A DNA stretch of 64,000 nucleotides, from positions 870,066-934,065 of the forward strand of contig NZ_HE997627.1 in the NCBI RefSeq assembly GCF_000312385.1, written 5' to 3'. The first letter of the stretch is position 1, and each line of letters starts with the position of its first letter. Both the position numbers and the translations under genes were made by a program. Positions 14,522-22,944 of this stretch are shown in pieces. This DNA comes from Tsukamurella sp. 1534. GTDB taxonomy: Bacteria; Actinomycetota; Actinomycetes; Mycobacteriales; Mycobacteriaceae. The notes under the pieces are model-generated. The model worked only from the letters and a program-made list of their open reading frames with translations, was not told where the DNA came from and searched no databases.

Positions 14522-16213
14522 ATGACTACAACCGATCGTGCTGACGTCGCCACCGAAGCCCAGGTGGACACCGCTGTGGACGACCTCACCCGCGGAGCGC
14601 GGCGATGGGCCGTAATGGGCACCGCTGAGCGGATCACACTCCTCAAGCGGACGCACCGGGCGGTGGCCGCCGCCGATGACTGGGCGGCCGCCGCCATCGC
14701 CGCGAAGAACATCCCCGCCGGGCCACTCGAAGGTGAGGAGTGGATGTCGGGCCCGTACGCCACGCTCACCGGGATCGCTGCGGTCACCGACAGCTTGAAG
14801 AAGATCGCGGTGGGCAAGTCGCCGGCATCGGGCCTGAAGACCCGTCCCGCGCCGGGGGACCGCACCGCGTTCGCGATGCTTCCTACCGATCTGTTCGAGT
14901 TCAACCTGTTCAACGGGTTCACTGCCGAGGTGTGGCTCAAGCCCGGTGTGACAGCGGCTGAGGCCCGCCGAACGGCAGGGTTGGGCGCACTGCGCCTTGG
15001 CGACAACGGCGGTGTCGGCCTCGTGCTCGGCGCCGGCAACGTCTCAGCCATCGGACCGCTCGACGTCCTCTACGAGCTCATCGCCCACAACCGGGTGAGC
15101 ATCCTCAAGCTCAACCCGACGTTCGCTGGCCTCACCACGGCCTACGAGACCGCATTCAAGCCCCTGATCGACGCGGACCTGCTGCGGATCGTCAACGGAG
15201 GGCCCGATGTCGGCCGCTACCTCACCCGACATCCGGGCATCGACCACATTCACATCACCGGCAGCAGCAACACGCACGACGCGATCGTGTGGGGCCCGGA
15301 CTCGGACAAGAGCGGCAAGCCGACTCTCGATAAGCCGATCACCAGTGAACTGGGCGGCGTTTCGCCGATCATCGTCGTACCCGGCAACTGGGACGACGAG
15401 GACCTGCGGTATCAGGCCGAACACGTTGCGACCCAGCGGTTCCACAACTGCGGCCACAATTGCATCGGCGGCCAGGTACTCATCCTCTCCGAGGCGTGGC
15501 CGCAGAAGGATGCCTTCCTTGCCGAGATCCGCCGCGTCGTAGCCGGACTGCCCGACCGGACCTCCTGGTATCCGGGCACCGAGGCGAAGACCGCCGCGGC
15601 CCAGGCCTCCTATCCCGATGCGGAGGTCGTCACCGGCCGCACCCTCGTGCGGCTGGACGCGAATTCCTCGCAGGACGCGCTGACCACCGAGTACTTCGGC
15701 CCAGTGCTCGCGCACACCGAGCTCCCCGGCACCGGCCTCGACTTCCTCCGCGCCGCGATCACGTTCTCCAACGACAAACTCGACGGCACCCTGGGCGCAA
15801 GTATGGTCATCGCCCCGGCCGACCGCACGGCCATGGGTTCAGCCTTCGAGGAAGCGGTGGCCGACCTGCGCTACGGCACGATCGGGATCAACGTGTGGAG
15901 CGCAGTCGGCTTTCTCATGCCCGCACTCTCGTGGGGCGCGTACCCCGGCAACACCCTCCGCGAGGTCGGTTCCGGCATCGGCATCGTGCACAACGCGCAC
16001 CTGTTGGACAAGGTCGAACGGAGCATCGTCAACGGGCCCTTCCGCCCGTTCCCACGATCGATCGCCGGCGGCGAGATCGCCCTGTCACCTAAGCCGGCGT
16101 GGTTCGTCACTGCTCGCTCGGCGAAGGGCGTCGCCGAGCGGCTCACCCGATTCGCCGCGCACCCGAGCTGGGCCGCGCTACCCGGCATCTTCAACCAGGC
16201 GTTCCGGGCCTGA
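14522..16213 (+). CDS. Aldehyde dehydrogenase family protein
   Basis: A 563-residue NAD(P)-dependent aldehyde dehydrogenase. The Rossmann segment VGLVLGAGNVSAIGPLD, the general-base glutamate in SELGGVSPIIV and the catalytic cysteine in FHNCGHNCIGGQV near residue 320 can be seen. It is longer than the usual 480-500 residues, with extra sequence at both ends, and belongs to a divergent subgroup. It starts 27 bases after the oxygenase stop. In the proposed pathway it oxidises the aldehyde released by double-bond cleavage to an acid for the CoA ligase downstream. Confidence 0.87.
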   Translation: MTTTDRADVATEAQVDTAVDDLTRGARRWAVMGTAERITLLKRTHRAVAAADDWAAAAIAAKNIPAGPLEGEEWMSGPYATLTGIAAVTDSLKKIAVGKSPASGLKTRPAPGDRTAFAMLPTDLFEFNLFNGFTAEVWLKPGVTAAEARRTAGLGALRLGDNGGVGLVLGAGNVSAIGPLDVLYELIAHNRVSILKLNPTFAGLTTAYETAFKPLIDADLLRIVNGGPDVGRYLTRHPGIDHIHITGSSNTHDAIVWGPDSDKSGKPTLDKPITSELGGVSPIIVVPGNWDDEDLRYQAEHVATQRFHNCGHNCIGGQVLILSEAWPQKDAFLAEIRRVVAGLPDRTSWYPGTEAKTAAAQASYPDAEVVTGRTLVRLDANSSQDALTTEYFGPVLAHTELPGTGLDFLRAAITFSNDKLDGTLGASMVIAPADRTAMGSAFEEAVADLRYGTIGINVWSAVGFLMPALSWGAYPGNTLREVGSGIGIVHNAHLLDKVERSIVNGPFRPFPRSIAGGEIALSPKPAWFVTARSAKGVAERLTRFAAHPSWAALPGIFNQAFRA

Positions 16214-16245
16214 CCAGCCTGAGACAGAGAGCAGAAGACAACCAC

Positions 16246-17820
16246 ATGATCTACAGCAGCACCTATCCGCCGGTCGAGATTCCGCGTGGAGACGTCTACA
16301 CCGAGGTCCTCGGATCCCTCACCGACGAAGACCTGGACCGCACAGCCATCACCGACGGTGCCGTCGACCTCACCTACCGCGAGCTCCGACGACAGGCCGA
16401 CGCCTTCGCAGGAGCACTCGCAGCACGCGGCATCGCGCCCGGCGACGTCATCGCGTTGCAGGTGCCCAACTCGCCCGAGTTCGCCGTCGCCTACTACGGG
16501 ATTCTGCGTGCCGGCGCGACGGTCACCACGCTCAATACCCTCTACTCGGTCACCGAGGTCGCCAAACAGCTCCAAGGCTCGAATGCCAAGGCGTACATCA
16601 CAATCTCGCCGCTGCTGCCAACTGCTCACGCCGCCGCCCGACACGCCGATATCCCACCCGAGGCGGTCATCATCGCCGATCATTCGGACCGCCGGACATC
16701 GCTGGCCGACCTCATCGAGCGCAATCATCCGGTCCCCGAGGTCGCTATCGACCCGTCCACAGCGCTTGCGGCCCTGCCCTACTCATCTGGCACCACCGGG
16801 TTGGCGAAAGGCGTCATGCTCACTCACCGCAATCTCGTGGCCAACATCGCGCAAAGCAGTGTCCCCATCGATGTCAGCCGCGACGACCGGGTCATGGCCG
16901 TTCTCCCGTTCTTCCACATCTACGGGATGAACACCATCATGAACCTGACCCTGTACCGCCGCGGCACACTGGTGACGATGCCGAAGATGGAGCTGCCGGC
17001 GTTCCTCGACCTCGTGCAGCGCCGTCGCGTGACGTACCTGTACATCGCCCCGCCGATCGCCGTCGCCCTCGCCAAGCACCCGATCGTCGACGACTACGAC
17101 CTGACGTCGATCCGCCGGATCCTCACCGGCGCCGCCCCTTTGGACGAAGCGCTCGGCACCGCACTGCTGCAGCGGATTCCGGCAGAGCTCATGCAGGGCT
17201 TTGGAATGACCGAACTGAGCCCCCTCTCGCACACGACACCGATCGGCGACGACAGCATCTCGATCGGATCGATCGGAATCGCGGTGCCGAACATCGAGTT
17301 CCGTGTCGTCGACGTCGACACCGGCGACGATGTCCCCCAGGCGCCGGGCGCGCGGACCGGCCCCGGGGAGATGCTCGTCCGCGGCCCGAACGTCATGCTC
17401 GGCTACCTCGGCAACGCCCCGGCCACCGAAGCGACGATCACCCCGGACGGGTGGCTGCGCACCGGCGACATCGTCGAGGTCGGACCCCGGCACGAGGTGT
17501 ACGTCGTCGACCGGCTCAAGGAACTCATCAAGTACAAGGGCTACCAAGTACCACCCGCGGAGCTCGAAGCACTATTGCTCACACATCCCGCGGTCGCCGA
17601 CGTCGCGGTCGTGGCGCACCCGGACGAGGAAGCGGGCGAGATCCCGCGAGCGTTCATCGTGCCGCAGCAGGGCGCGAGCGCGAGCAGCGAGGAGATCATC
17701 GACTGGGTCCGCTCCCGCATCGCACCGCACAAACGCATCCGCATGGTCGATTTCATCTCGACGATCCCGAAGTCCGCTGCCGGGAAGATCCTCCGCAAGG
17801 ACCTCAAAGCGCTGTCCTGA
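16246..17820 (+). CDS. 4-coumarate-CoA ligase-like acyl-CoA synthetase
   Basis: A 524-residue AMP-forming ligase that would activate a carboxylic acid to its CoA thioester. ANL-superfamily motifs are in order: the P-loop YSSGTTGLAKGVMLTHRNL, the adenine motif GFGMTELSPLSH, the GWLRTGDIVEVG hinge region, and IPKSAAGKILRKDL with the C-terminal catalytic lysine. The ATG at 16246 begins the IYSSTYPPVEIP N-terminus common in 4CL-like enzymes; the frame upstream of it overlaps the dehydrogenase. The neighbours suggest its acid is the product of the preceding aldehyde dehydrogenase. Confidence 0.9.
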   Translation: MIYSSTYPPVEIPRGDVYTEVLGSLTDEDLDRTAITDGAVDLTYRELRRQADAFAGALAARGIAPGDVIALQVPNSPEFAVAYYGILRAGATVTTLNTLYSVTEVAKQLQGSNAKAYITISPLLPTAHAAARHADIPPEAVIIADHSDRRTSLADLIERNHPVPEVAIDPSTALAALPYSSGTTGLAKGVMLTHRNLVANIAQSSVPIDVSRDDRVMAVLPFFHIYGMNTIMNLTLYRRGTLVTMPKMELPAFLDLVQRRRVTYLYIAPPIAVALAKHPIVDDYDLTSIRRILTGAAPLDEALGTALLQRIPAELMQGFGMTELSPLSHTTPIGDDSISIGSIGIAVPNIEFRVVDVDTGDDVPQAPGARTGPGEMLVRGPNVMLGYLGNAPATEATITPDGWLRTGDIVEVGPRHEVYVVDRLKELIKYKGYQVPPAELEALLLTHPAVADVAVVAHPDEEAGEIPRAFIVPQQGASASSEEIIDWVRSRIAPHKRIRMVDFISTIPKSAAGKILRKDLKALS

Positions 17821-17865
17821 CCACGGTCGGCTATGACAACGATTCCAACTAGTAGGAGGTCACCA

Positions 17866-18628
17866 ATGGGTGTACTCGACATGTTCAAGCTCGACGGCAA
17901 AGTCGCTGTCGTCACCGGTGCCTCGTCGGGGCTGGGGGTGGCGTTCGCCGTCGCGCTCGCCGAAGCCGGCGCCGACGTAGTCCTCGCGGCCCGCCGCGAG
18001 GACAAACTCGCCGAAACCAAGACGAAGGTCGAGGCGCTGGGCCGCAGAGCCGTCGCGATCCGCGCCGACGTCGCCGATCCCCAGGACGCCGACCGTGTGG
18101 TCGCGGAGGCCATGGCGGCCTTCGGGAAGGTCGACATTCTCGTCAACAACGCGGGAATCGGCACGGCAGTGCCGGCGACGAAGGAAACCCCCGAGCAGTT
18201 CCGCCAGGTCATCGACGTCAACCTCAACGGCGCCTACTGGTTCGCCCAGGCCTGCGGCCGGGTCATGAAGCCCGGCTCGGCGATCATCAACATCTCCAGC
18301 GTCATCGGGCTGACGACCGCCGGCCTGCCCCAGGCCGCCTACGCCTCGAGCAAAGCCGCCCTCATCGGCCTCACCCGCGATCTCGCCGCGCAGTGGACCG
18401 GTCGCAAGGGCATCCGCGTCACCGCTGTGGCCCCTGGCTTTTTCGCCTCGGAGATGACCGACCAGTACCCGGCCGACTACGTCGAGAAGACTCTCGGCCG
18501 CGTCCTCAGCGGGACGGTTCGGACGCCCCGAGGAACTCGCCGCGACGGTGGTCTTTCTCGCCTCGGACGCGGCCGGATACATCACCGGCCCCACCCTCCC
18601 CGTCGACGGCGGCGTCACCATCACCTAA
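17866..18628 (+). pseudogene. Short-chain dehydrogenase, frameshifted
   Basis: An SDR of about 253 residues with TGASSGLGVAFA, NNAGIG, ISSVIG and YASSKAAL in the first frame. After codon 216, at the GGG run 18511-18513, the frame breaks. Removing one G restores the expected continuation [15 protein letters not shown] through the C-terminal SDR motif [13 protein letters not shown] and a stop at 18626-18628; the total span is 3n+1 bases. As given, translation would run on out of frame through the next gene. The ribosome site (AGTAGGAGG) is strong. Either the gene is newly inactivated or one base is a sequence error. It sits in the catabolic operon as a likely 3-hydroxyacyl-CoA or alcohol dehydrogenase. 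Confidence 0.85.
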
Positions 18629-18694
18629 CCCCGTGGCCGACTACACCGCGGCGCATCAGCGCGCTCTCTAAGCCCTCTCCTGGAAGGAATCCTC

Positions 18695-19498
18695 ATGCCG
18701 GACAACACGACCCCGATCGAGCCCACGGTCACCGTCGAGCAACGCGGGCACGTTCTGCTGATCGGGCTCAACCGCCCAGACAAGCTCAACGCGTTCAACC
18801 TGCGGATGATCGACGAACTCGCCCAGGCGTATCACCGCCTGGAGAACGACCCCGAGATCCGCTGCGGCGTGCTCTTCGCGCACGGCAAGAACTTCACCGG
18901 TGGCCTCGACCTCCACGAGGTCGGACCGCAGATCGAGAAGGGCGGCGTCGACTACGACCGCCCCGGGCGCCTCGACCCATGGCGGCGCTCCAACATCTGG
19001 ACGACACCGCTCGTGATGGCCGTCCACGGATGGGTCATGACCCTCGGAATCGAACTCGCGCTCGCCGCCGACATCCGGATCGCCTCCTCCGACGCCAAGT
19101 TCACCCAGATGGAGATCAACCGCGGCATCTACGCATTCGGCGGCGCCACCGTGCGCCTCCCCCGCGCTGCCGGCTGGGGCAACGCGATGCGCTGGCTGCT
19201 GACCGGCGAGCCCTACGACGCCGCCGAAGCGCTGCGCATCGGCCTCGTCCAGGAAGTCGTCGAACCCGGCCACCAGCTCGAACGAGCCCTCGAGCTTGCG
19301 GAACACATCGCGGAGAAGAGCGCCCCACTCGGCGTGAAGACCACCCTCGAATCCGCACACCGCGCCCGCAACGACGGCGACCAGGCAGCGTTCGCACGAC
19401 TCGACAGCGACATGACGGCCCTCCTCCACACCGACGACGGCCGCGAAGGCATGCAGTCCTTCATCGAACGACGCGACGCACGCTTCACCGGCAAATAG
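18695..19498 (+). CDS. Enoyl-CoA hydratase/isomerase family protein
   Basis: A 267-residue crotonase-fold enzyme. The first oxyanion-hole segment is HGKNFTGGLDLHEV and the second is HGWVMTLGIELALAADIRIA, which has Thr-Leu-Gly where many hydratases have Gly-Gly-Gly. The glutamate in QMEINRGI is in the place of the hydratase acid. It follows an AAGGA ribosome site and continues the operon after the SDR. It probably hydrates, isomerises or hydrolyses the CoA ester made by the upstream ligase; which reaction cannot be decided from sequence. Confidence 0.85.
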   Translation: MPDNTTPIEPTVTVEQRGHVLLIGLNRPDKLNAFNLRMIDELAQAYHRLENDPEIRCGVLFAHGKNFTGGLDLHEVGPQIEKGGVDYDRPGRLDPWRRSNIWTTPLVMAVHGWVMTLGIELALAADIRIASSDAKFTQMEINRGIYAFGGATVRLPRAAGWGNAMRWLLTGEPYDAAEALRIGLVQEVVEPGHQLERALELAEHIAEKSAPLGVKTTLESAHRARNDGDQAAFARLDSDMTALLHTDDGREGMQSFIERRDARFTGK

Positions 19499-19547
19499 AC
19501 GACACCGTCACCCACACCAGAGCCAACAACGACGAAGGGAACCAACC

Positions 19548-20045
19548 GTGCCCATGATCGACCTCAACCTGCCCGCCGACGCACTGACGCCGGAACGCGA
19601 GCAGCAGCTCGTCGACGAACTGACCACGATCCTCGTCAAAGCCGAAGGCGCAGACCCCACCAACCCGGTAGTCCGGCAGATCGCATGGGTGGTCGTCAAC
19701 CACACACCGATCTACGCGGGCGGGAGCCTGCCCGCGAAGCCGCACTACCGCGTCATCGCCTCCGTCCCCGAAGGTCAAGTGAACACGCTCGATCGCCGCC
19801 AGGCGCTCGTCGCCGACGTCACCGCCGCCGTCGTCAAGGCCGAGGACTCCGACGATCCCGACGCACACCACCGCGTCTGGGTGTTCCCCCTCGAAATCCC
19901 TGAAGGCCACTGGGGAGCCGGCGGCACGATCATGGGCCTCGCGGACATCATCAACACCGTCATCGGCGACGAGGAAACGGCAGCCGAAGTCGCAGAGCGC
20001 CGCATCGCGATAAGTCGAGCCGGGCACGGTCGCGGCGCCGAGTAG
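19548..20045 (+). CDS. Tautomerase superfamily protein with two beta-alpha-beta units
   Basis: A 165-residue protein of the 4-oxalocrotonate tautomerase/MIF fold. The GTG at 19548 is chosen over the ATG at 19554 because it alone leaves Pro as residue 2, the catalytic N-terminal proline of the family, and it has a GAAGGGA ribosome site. The sequence contains two units, PMIDLNLPADALTPE with its helix and AWVVVNHTP, then HYRVIASVPEG with its helix and RVWVFPLEIPEG, so it is a fused pair of subunits as in trimeric tautomerases. It follows the crotonase by 49 bases. Role in the pathway unknown; it could tautomerise an enol or oxo acid intermediate. Confidence 0.75.
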   Translation: MPMIDLNLPADALTPEREQQLVDELTTILVKAEGADPTNPVVRQIAWVVVNHTPIYAGGSLPAKPHYRVIASVPEGQVNTLDRRQALVADVTAAVVKAEDSDDPDAHHRVWVFPLEIPEGHWGAGGTIMGLADIINTVIGDEETAAEVAERRIAISRAGHGRGAE

Positions 20046-20151
20046 GCACCGGCGAATCGTTCTCGCTGGGGACGCAGGCCCTGCATCCCCGGCGAGATCA
20101 GCGCTCGCAGATACCCGCTCACTCCACTCCCTATCCCCGAGGAGGGTGCAC

Positions 20152-20571
20152 ATGACCACCATCGAACGACTACGCGCCGCCGTGCTGGCCCGCGACGTGG
20201 AGCAACTGGACTCGCTCTTCGCTGACGACGCGAGGTTCTACAGCCCGATGAAGTTCTCCCCGCTCGTCGGTCGAGCAGCACTCGGCACGGTGTTCCGCGT
20301 TCTGCTCACCAGCGTGTTCGACGACTTCCGATACATCGGGGATCTCTCCGGCACCTGCGAGACGGGCTCTGGCGGCACTCCGACCGCTCACGCCCTCGTG
20401 TTTCGCGCGACCGTGGGAGACCGACAGGTGCACGGCCTGGACCTCGTTCACCTGAACGAATCAGGCCTGATCGAGGAATTCACCGTCATGCTGCGCCCTC
20501 GAAACGGGCTCGACGCACTCGCTGAACGCATGCATGCGGGTCTCGTTCGCGAGGGTGTTCTCAAGTCCTGA
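20152..20571 (+). CDS. SnoaL/NTF2-like protein
   Basis: A 139-residue alpha+beta barrel protein of the NTF2-like superfamily (TIERLRAAVLARDVEQLDSLFADDARFYSPM at the N-terminus is typical, and LIEEFTVMLRP closes the sheet). The ATG at 20152 has an ideal GAGGAGGG site seven bases upstream; a GTG at 20146 is less likely. Such proteins serve as isomerases, hydrolases or binding modules. It is the last gene of the accessory block: its stop codon overlaps the start of a decayed copy of the siderophore-binding gene, so its C-terminus may have been formed at the junction. Confidence 0.75.
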   Translation: MTTIERLRAAVLARDVEQLDSLFADDARFYSPMKFSPLVGRAALGTVFRVLLTSVFDDFRYIGDLSGTCETGSGGTPTAHALVFRATVGDRQVHGLDLVHLNESGLIEEFTVMLRPRNGLDALAERMHAGLVREGVLKS

Positions 20572-20662
20572 CCGAATCCGCTCTGTGGCAGAATCTTCCG
20601 GTCGTAGAGCGGGGCATCTCAGGCACACAGAGGTTCATGGCGAAGCACGCCGCCACGGCGCC
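20567..20662 (+). pseudogene. Decayed 3' end of a siderophore-binding lipoprotein gene
   Basis: This stretch is a diverged copy of 10709-10755 joined to 10825-10870, with an in-frame loss of 69 bases. Translation in frame gives LTESALWQNLPVVERG and then QRFMAKH, against LTESALWQKLPVVERG and QKFMTK in the intact gene at 9918-10856. The similarity continues a few bases past the stop of the intact gene. The intervening 10-kb accessory block is therefore bracketed by an intact and a broken version of the same 3' end. Confidence 0.7.
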
Positions 20663-20684
20663 TACCCGTGTCGAAACGGACCGG

Positions 20685-21569
20685 TCAGCGCGGCCGGGTC
20701 TGACACTTCGGGCAGAAGTGCGACCCGCGGTTCATGAACTGCTCGCGGCGCATGATCGCTCCGCACCGGCGGCAGGGCTCACCGTCACGCCCGTAGGCGT
20801 TGAGCGACCGCTCGAAGTACCCCGACTGGCCGTTGACGTTCACGTACAGCGAGTCGAAACTGGTGCCGCCCTGGTCCAGTGCGGACCGCATGACGGCGGT
20901 CGCATCGTCGATCAGCCGCCCGAGCGCGGGTCGGGTGAGCGCGGCGGCGTGCCGCCGCCCGTGCACCTTCGACAGCCACAGTGCCTCGTCGGCGTAGATG
21001 TTCCCGACGCCGGAGATCACGGTCTGATCCAGCAGCACTCGCTTGACCTCGGTGTCCTTGCGCTTCATCGCGGCGATCACCGCGGCGCGGTCGAACGCGG
21101 GATCCAGTGGGTCCCGGGCGATGTGCGCGACGGACGCGGGGACCACCGTGCCGTCCACCGCGACCAGCGGGTCCACCGCCCAGCCACCGAACGTGCGCTG
21201 GTCCACGAACCGCAGCACGGCACCGTCGTCGAGTTCCGCCCGGATGCGCAGGTGCCTGTCGTCACTCTCGCCGTCACGACGGACGGCGCCGCCGCCGTCC
21301 ACCAGCATCTGCCCGCTCATCCCGAGGTGCACCACGATCGCGGCGTCGGCGGGGCGGCCGCCGCGGGCGAGCGGCAGCCAGAGGAACTTCCCGCGCCGTT
21401 CCGCGGAGGCCACGGTGCTGCCGGCGATCTGGCCGATCAGGTCGGCGTCGCCGGCGACGTGCCGCCGCGCGGCGCGCGGATGCAGCACCTCGACGGCCGT
21501 GATCGACCGTCCCACAAGATGATCCGCGAGGCCGCGTCGGACGACCTCGACCTCGGGGAGCTCGGGCAT
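20685..21569 (-). CDS. mutM: Formamidopyrimidine-DNA glycosylase (Fpg/MutM)
   Basis: A 294-residue base-excision repair enzyme that removes oxidised purines such as 8-oxoguanine and nicks the strand. The mature N-terminus PELPEVE carries the catalytic Pro and Glu; [21 protein letters not shown] and the C-terminal zinc finger (CRRCG, then CPKCQ) are all present. The start is fixed by MPELPEVE and its ATG overlaps the rnc stop by one base. The larger open frame to 22115 is rnc read in another frame. Last gene of the rsmD-to-mutM strand. Confidence 0.96.
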   Translation of the reverse strand: MPELPEVEVVRRGLADHLVGRSITAVEVLHPRAARRHVAGDADLIGQIAGSTVASAERRGKFLWLPLARGGRPADAAIVVHLGMSGQMLVDGGGAVRRDGESDDRHLRIRAELDDGAVLRFVDQRTFGGWAVDPLVAVDGTVVPASVAHIARDPLDPAFDRAAVIAAMKRKDTEVKRVLLDQTVISGVGNIYADEALWLSKVHGRRHAAALTRPALGRLIDDATAVMRSALDQGGTSFDSLYVNVNGQSGYFERSLNAYGRDGEPCRRCGAIMRREQFMNRGSHFCPKCQTRPR

Positions 21570-22309
21570 CAGGCGGGCTCGCTCGAGGGCGCGTCGGCGC
21601 CGTCGAGCGACTTCCAGGCGGCCGCGGCGGCCCTCTGCTCGGCCTCCTTCTTGGTGCGGCCGATGCCCTCGCCGAGGTCGCTCTCGTCGACCACGACCAC
21701 AGCGGTGAACTCCTTGTCGTGATCGGGCCCGGTCGAGGAGATCCGGTACGCGGGAGCGCCGAGGTCGCGCTCGGCGGTGAGCTCCTGCAGCGACGTCTTC
21801 CAGTCGAGGCCGGCGCCCATCGACGAGGACGTGGTCAGCATCGGCTCGAACAGCCGCAGGACCACGGAGCGCGCGGTGTCGATGCCGTGCGCGATGTGCA
21901 CGGCACCCAGGAGCGCCTCCATACCGTCGGCGAGGATCGAATCCTTGTCCCGGCCGCCGGTCAGTTCCTCGCCCCGCCCCAGGTAGAGGTGCGCGCCGAG
22001 GCCGCCCTCCCCCAGCTTGCGGGCGACGCGGGCCAGGGCGTGCATGTTCACCACGCTGGCGCGGATCTTCGCGAGCTCGCCCTCCGGCTTGTCCGGGTGC
22101 GTCGTGTACAGCCACTCGGTCACGGAGATGCCCAGCACGCTGTCCCCGAGGAACTCGAGTCGCTCGTTGGTGGGCAGGCCGCCCGCCTCGTAGGCGTAGG
22201 AGCGGTGCGTCAGCGCGAGGGTGAGCAGATCGTCGTCGAGCCCCACCCCCAGCGCGTCCAGCAACGGGGCGCGGTTCGACGCGGGAGGCGTGGGCAGACG
22301 TTTGCTCAC
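21569..22309 (-). CDS. rnc: Ribonuclease III
   Basis: A 246-residue double-strand-specific RNase that processes rRNA precursors and other structured RNA. The signature [16 protein letters not shown] near residue 42 includes the catalytic acidic residues, [14 protein letters not shown] near residue 125 the second acidic pair, and the C-terminal double-stranded RNA-binding domain ends with [17 protein letters not shown]. The GTG at 22309 overlaps the DUF177 stop (GTGA). It is followed by mutM as in mycobacteria. Confidence 0.95.
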   Translation of the reverse strand: MSKRLPTPPASNRAPLLDALGVGLDDDLLTLALTHRSYAYEAGGLPTNERLEFLGDSVLGISVTEWLYTTHPDKPEGELAKIRASVVNMHALARVARKLGEGGLGAHLYLGRGEELTGGRDKDSILADGMEALLGAVHIAHGIDTARSVVLRLFEPMLTTSSSMGAGLDWKTSLQELTAERDLGAPAYRISSTGPDHDKEFTAVVVVDESDLGEGIGRTKKEAEQRAAAAAWKSLDGADAPSSEPA

Positions 22310-22884
22310 TTGGTGTCTTCGCCGTCGGCGGACGCGAACTTGGCGAGACCGGCCCAGCGCGGGTCGATGACCTCGTGCTTGTGGCCGGGCTCGAGATCCG
22401 CCAGCCGCTCTCCGCAGCCCTGGCACAGGCCCGGGCAGTTCTCGGAACACACCGGGTCGAGATCGAGTTCCATGCCCACGGCGTCGATGATCGCCTGCTC
22501 GAGGTCGATCATGTCGTCCTCGACGCGGTACATCTCGTCGTCGTCGGTGGTCTTGTCGGTCTCGCTGTCCGGGTACGCGAACAGCTCCGTCAGGAACAGG
22601 TTCAACGCCCCGGACACGTCGCCCAGGCAGCGCGCGCACTGCCCGGTGGTGTCGGCGCTGACGGTGCCGGTCACGAGGATCCCCTCGGACACCGCCTGCA
22701 CCTTGAGGTCCAGGTCGATCTCTTCGCCCGCGTCGATGCCGACGAGATCCACGCCGATCCGCTCAGGGGCGGCCACCGTGCGATGCACCTGGGTGGAGGT
22801 GCCGGGCCGACGGCCGAAGGCGCGGACGTCCAGGACGTACGGCTTGCCGGCGGGCTGGCGTACGGGCGCACTGCTTTCGTTCAC
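22306..22884 (-). CDS. YceD/DUF177 family protein
   Basis: A 192-residue DUF177 protein, the actinobacterial equivalent of YceD. In many bacteria the gene precedes rpmF and its product affects 23S rRNA or ribosome maturation. The conserved CARCL motif and the C-terminal [16 protein letters not shown] are present, suggesting a zinc site. A long acidic insert ([18 protein letters not shown]) lies between them. No rpmF follows; it overlaps rnc by four bases instead, as in Mycobacterium (Rv2926c). Confidence 0.9.
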   Translation of the reverse strand: MNESSAPVRQPAGKPYVLDVRAFGRRPGTSTQVHRTVAAPERIGVDLVGIDAGEEIDLDLKVQAVSEGILVTGTVSADTTGQCARCLGDVSGALNLFLTELFAYPDSETDKTTDDDEMYRVEDDMIDLEQAIIDAVGMELDLDPVCSENCPGLCQGCGERLADLEPGHKHEVIDPRWAGLAKFASADGEDTK

Positions 22885-22944
22885 TACTACCTCGGAGAAT
22901 CGTGGTCGACGATGCCGAACATCCGATTGTACGTCAGCTCAGGT

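Noticed and set aside
17833-19557. A single 574-residue SDR fusion protein
   Set aside because: The second half is the crotonase gene read out of frame; the true SDR end lies in another frame after a one-base shift.
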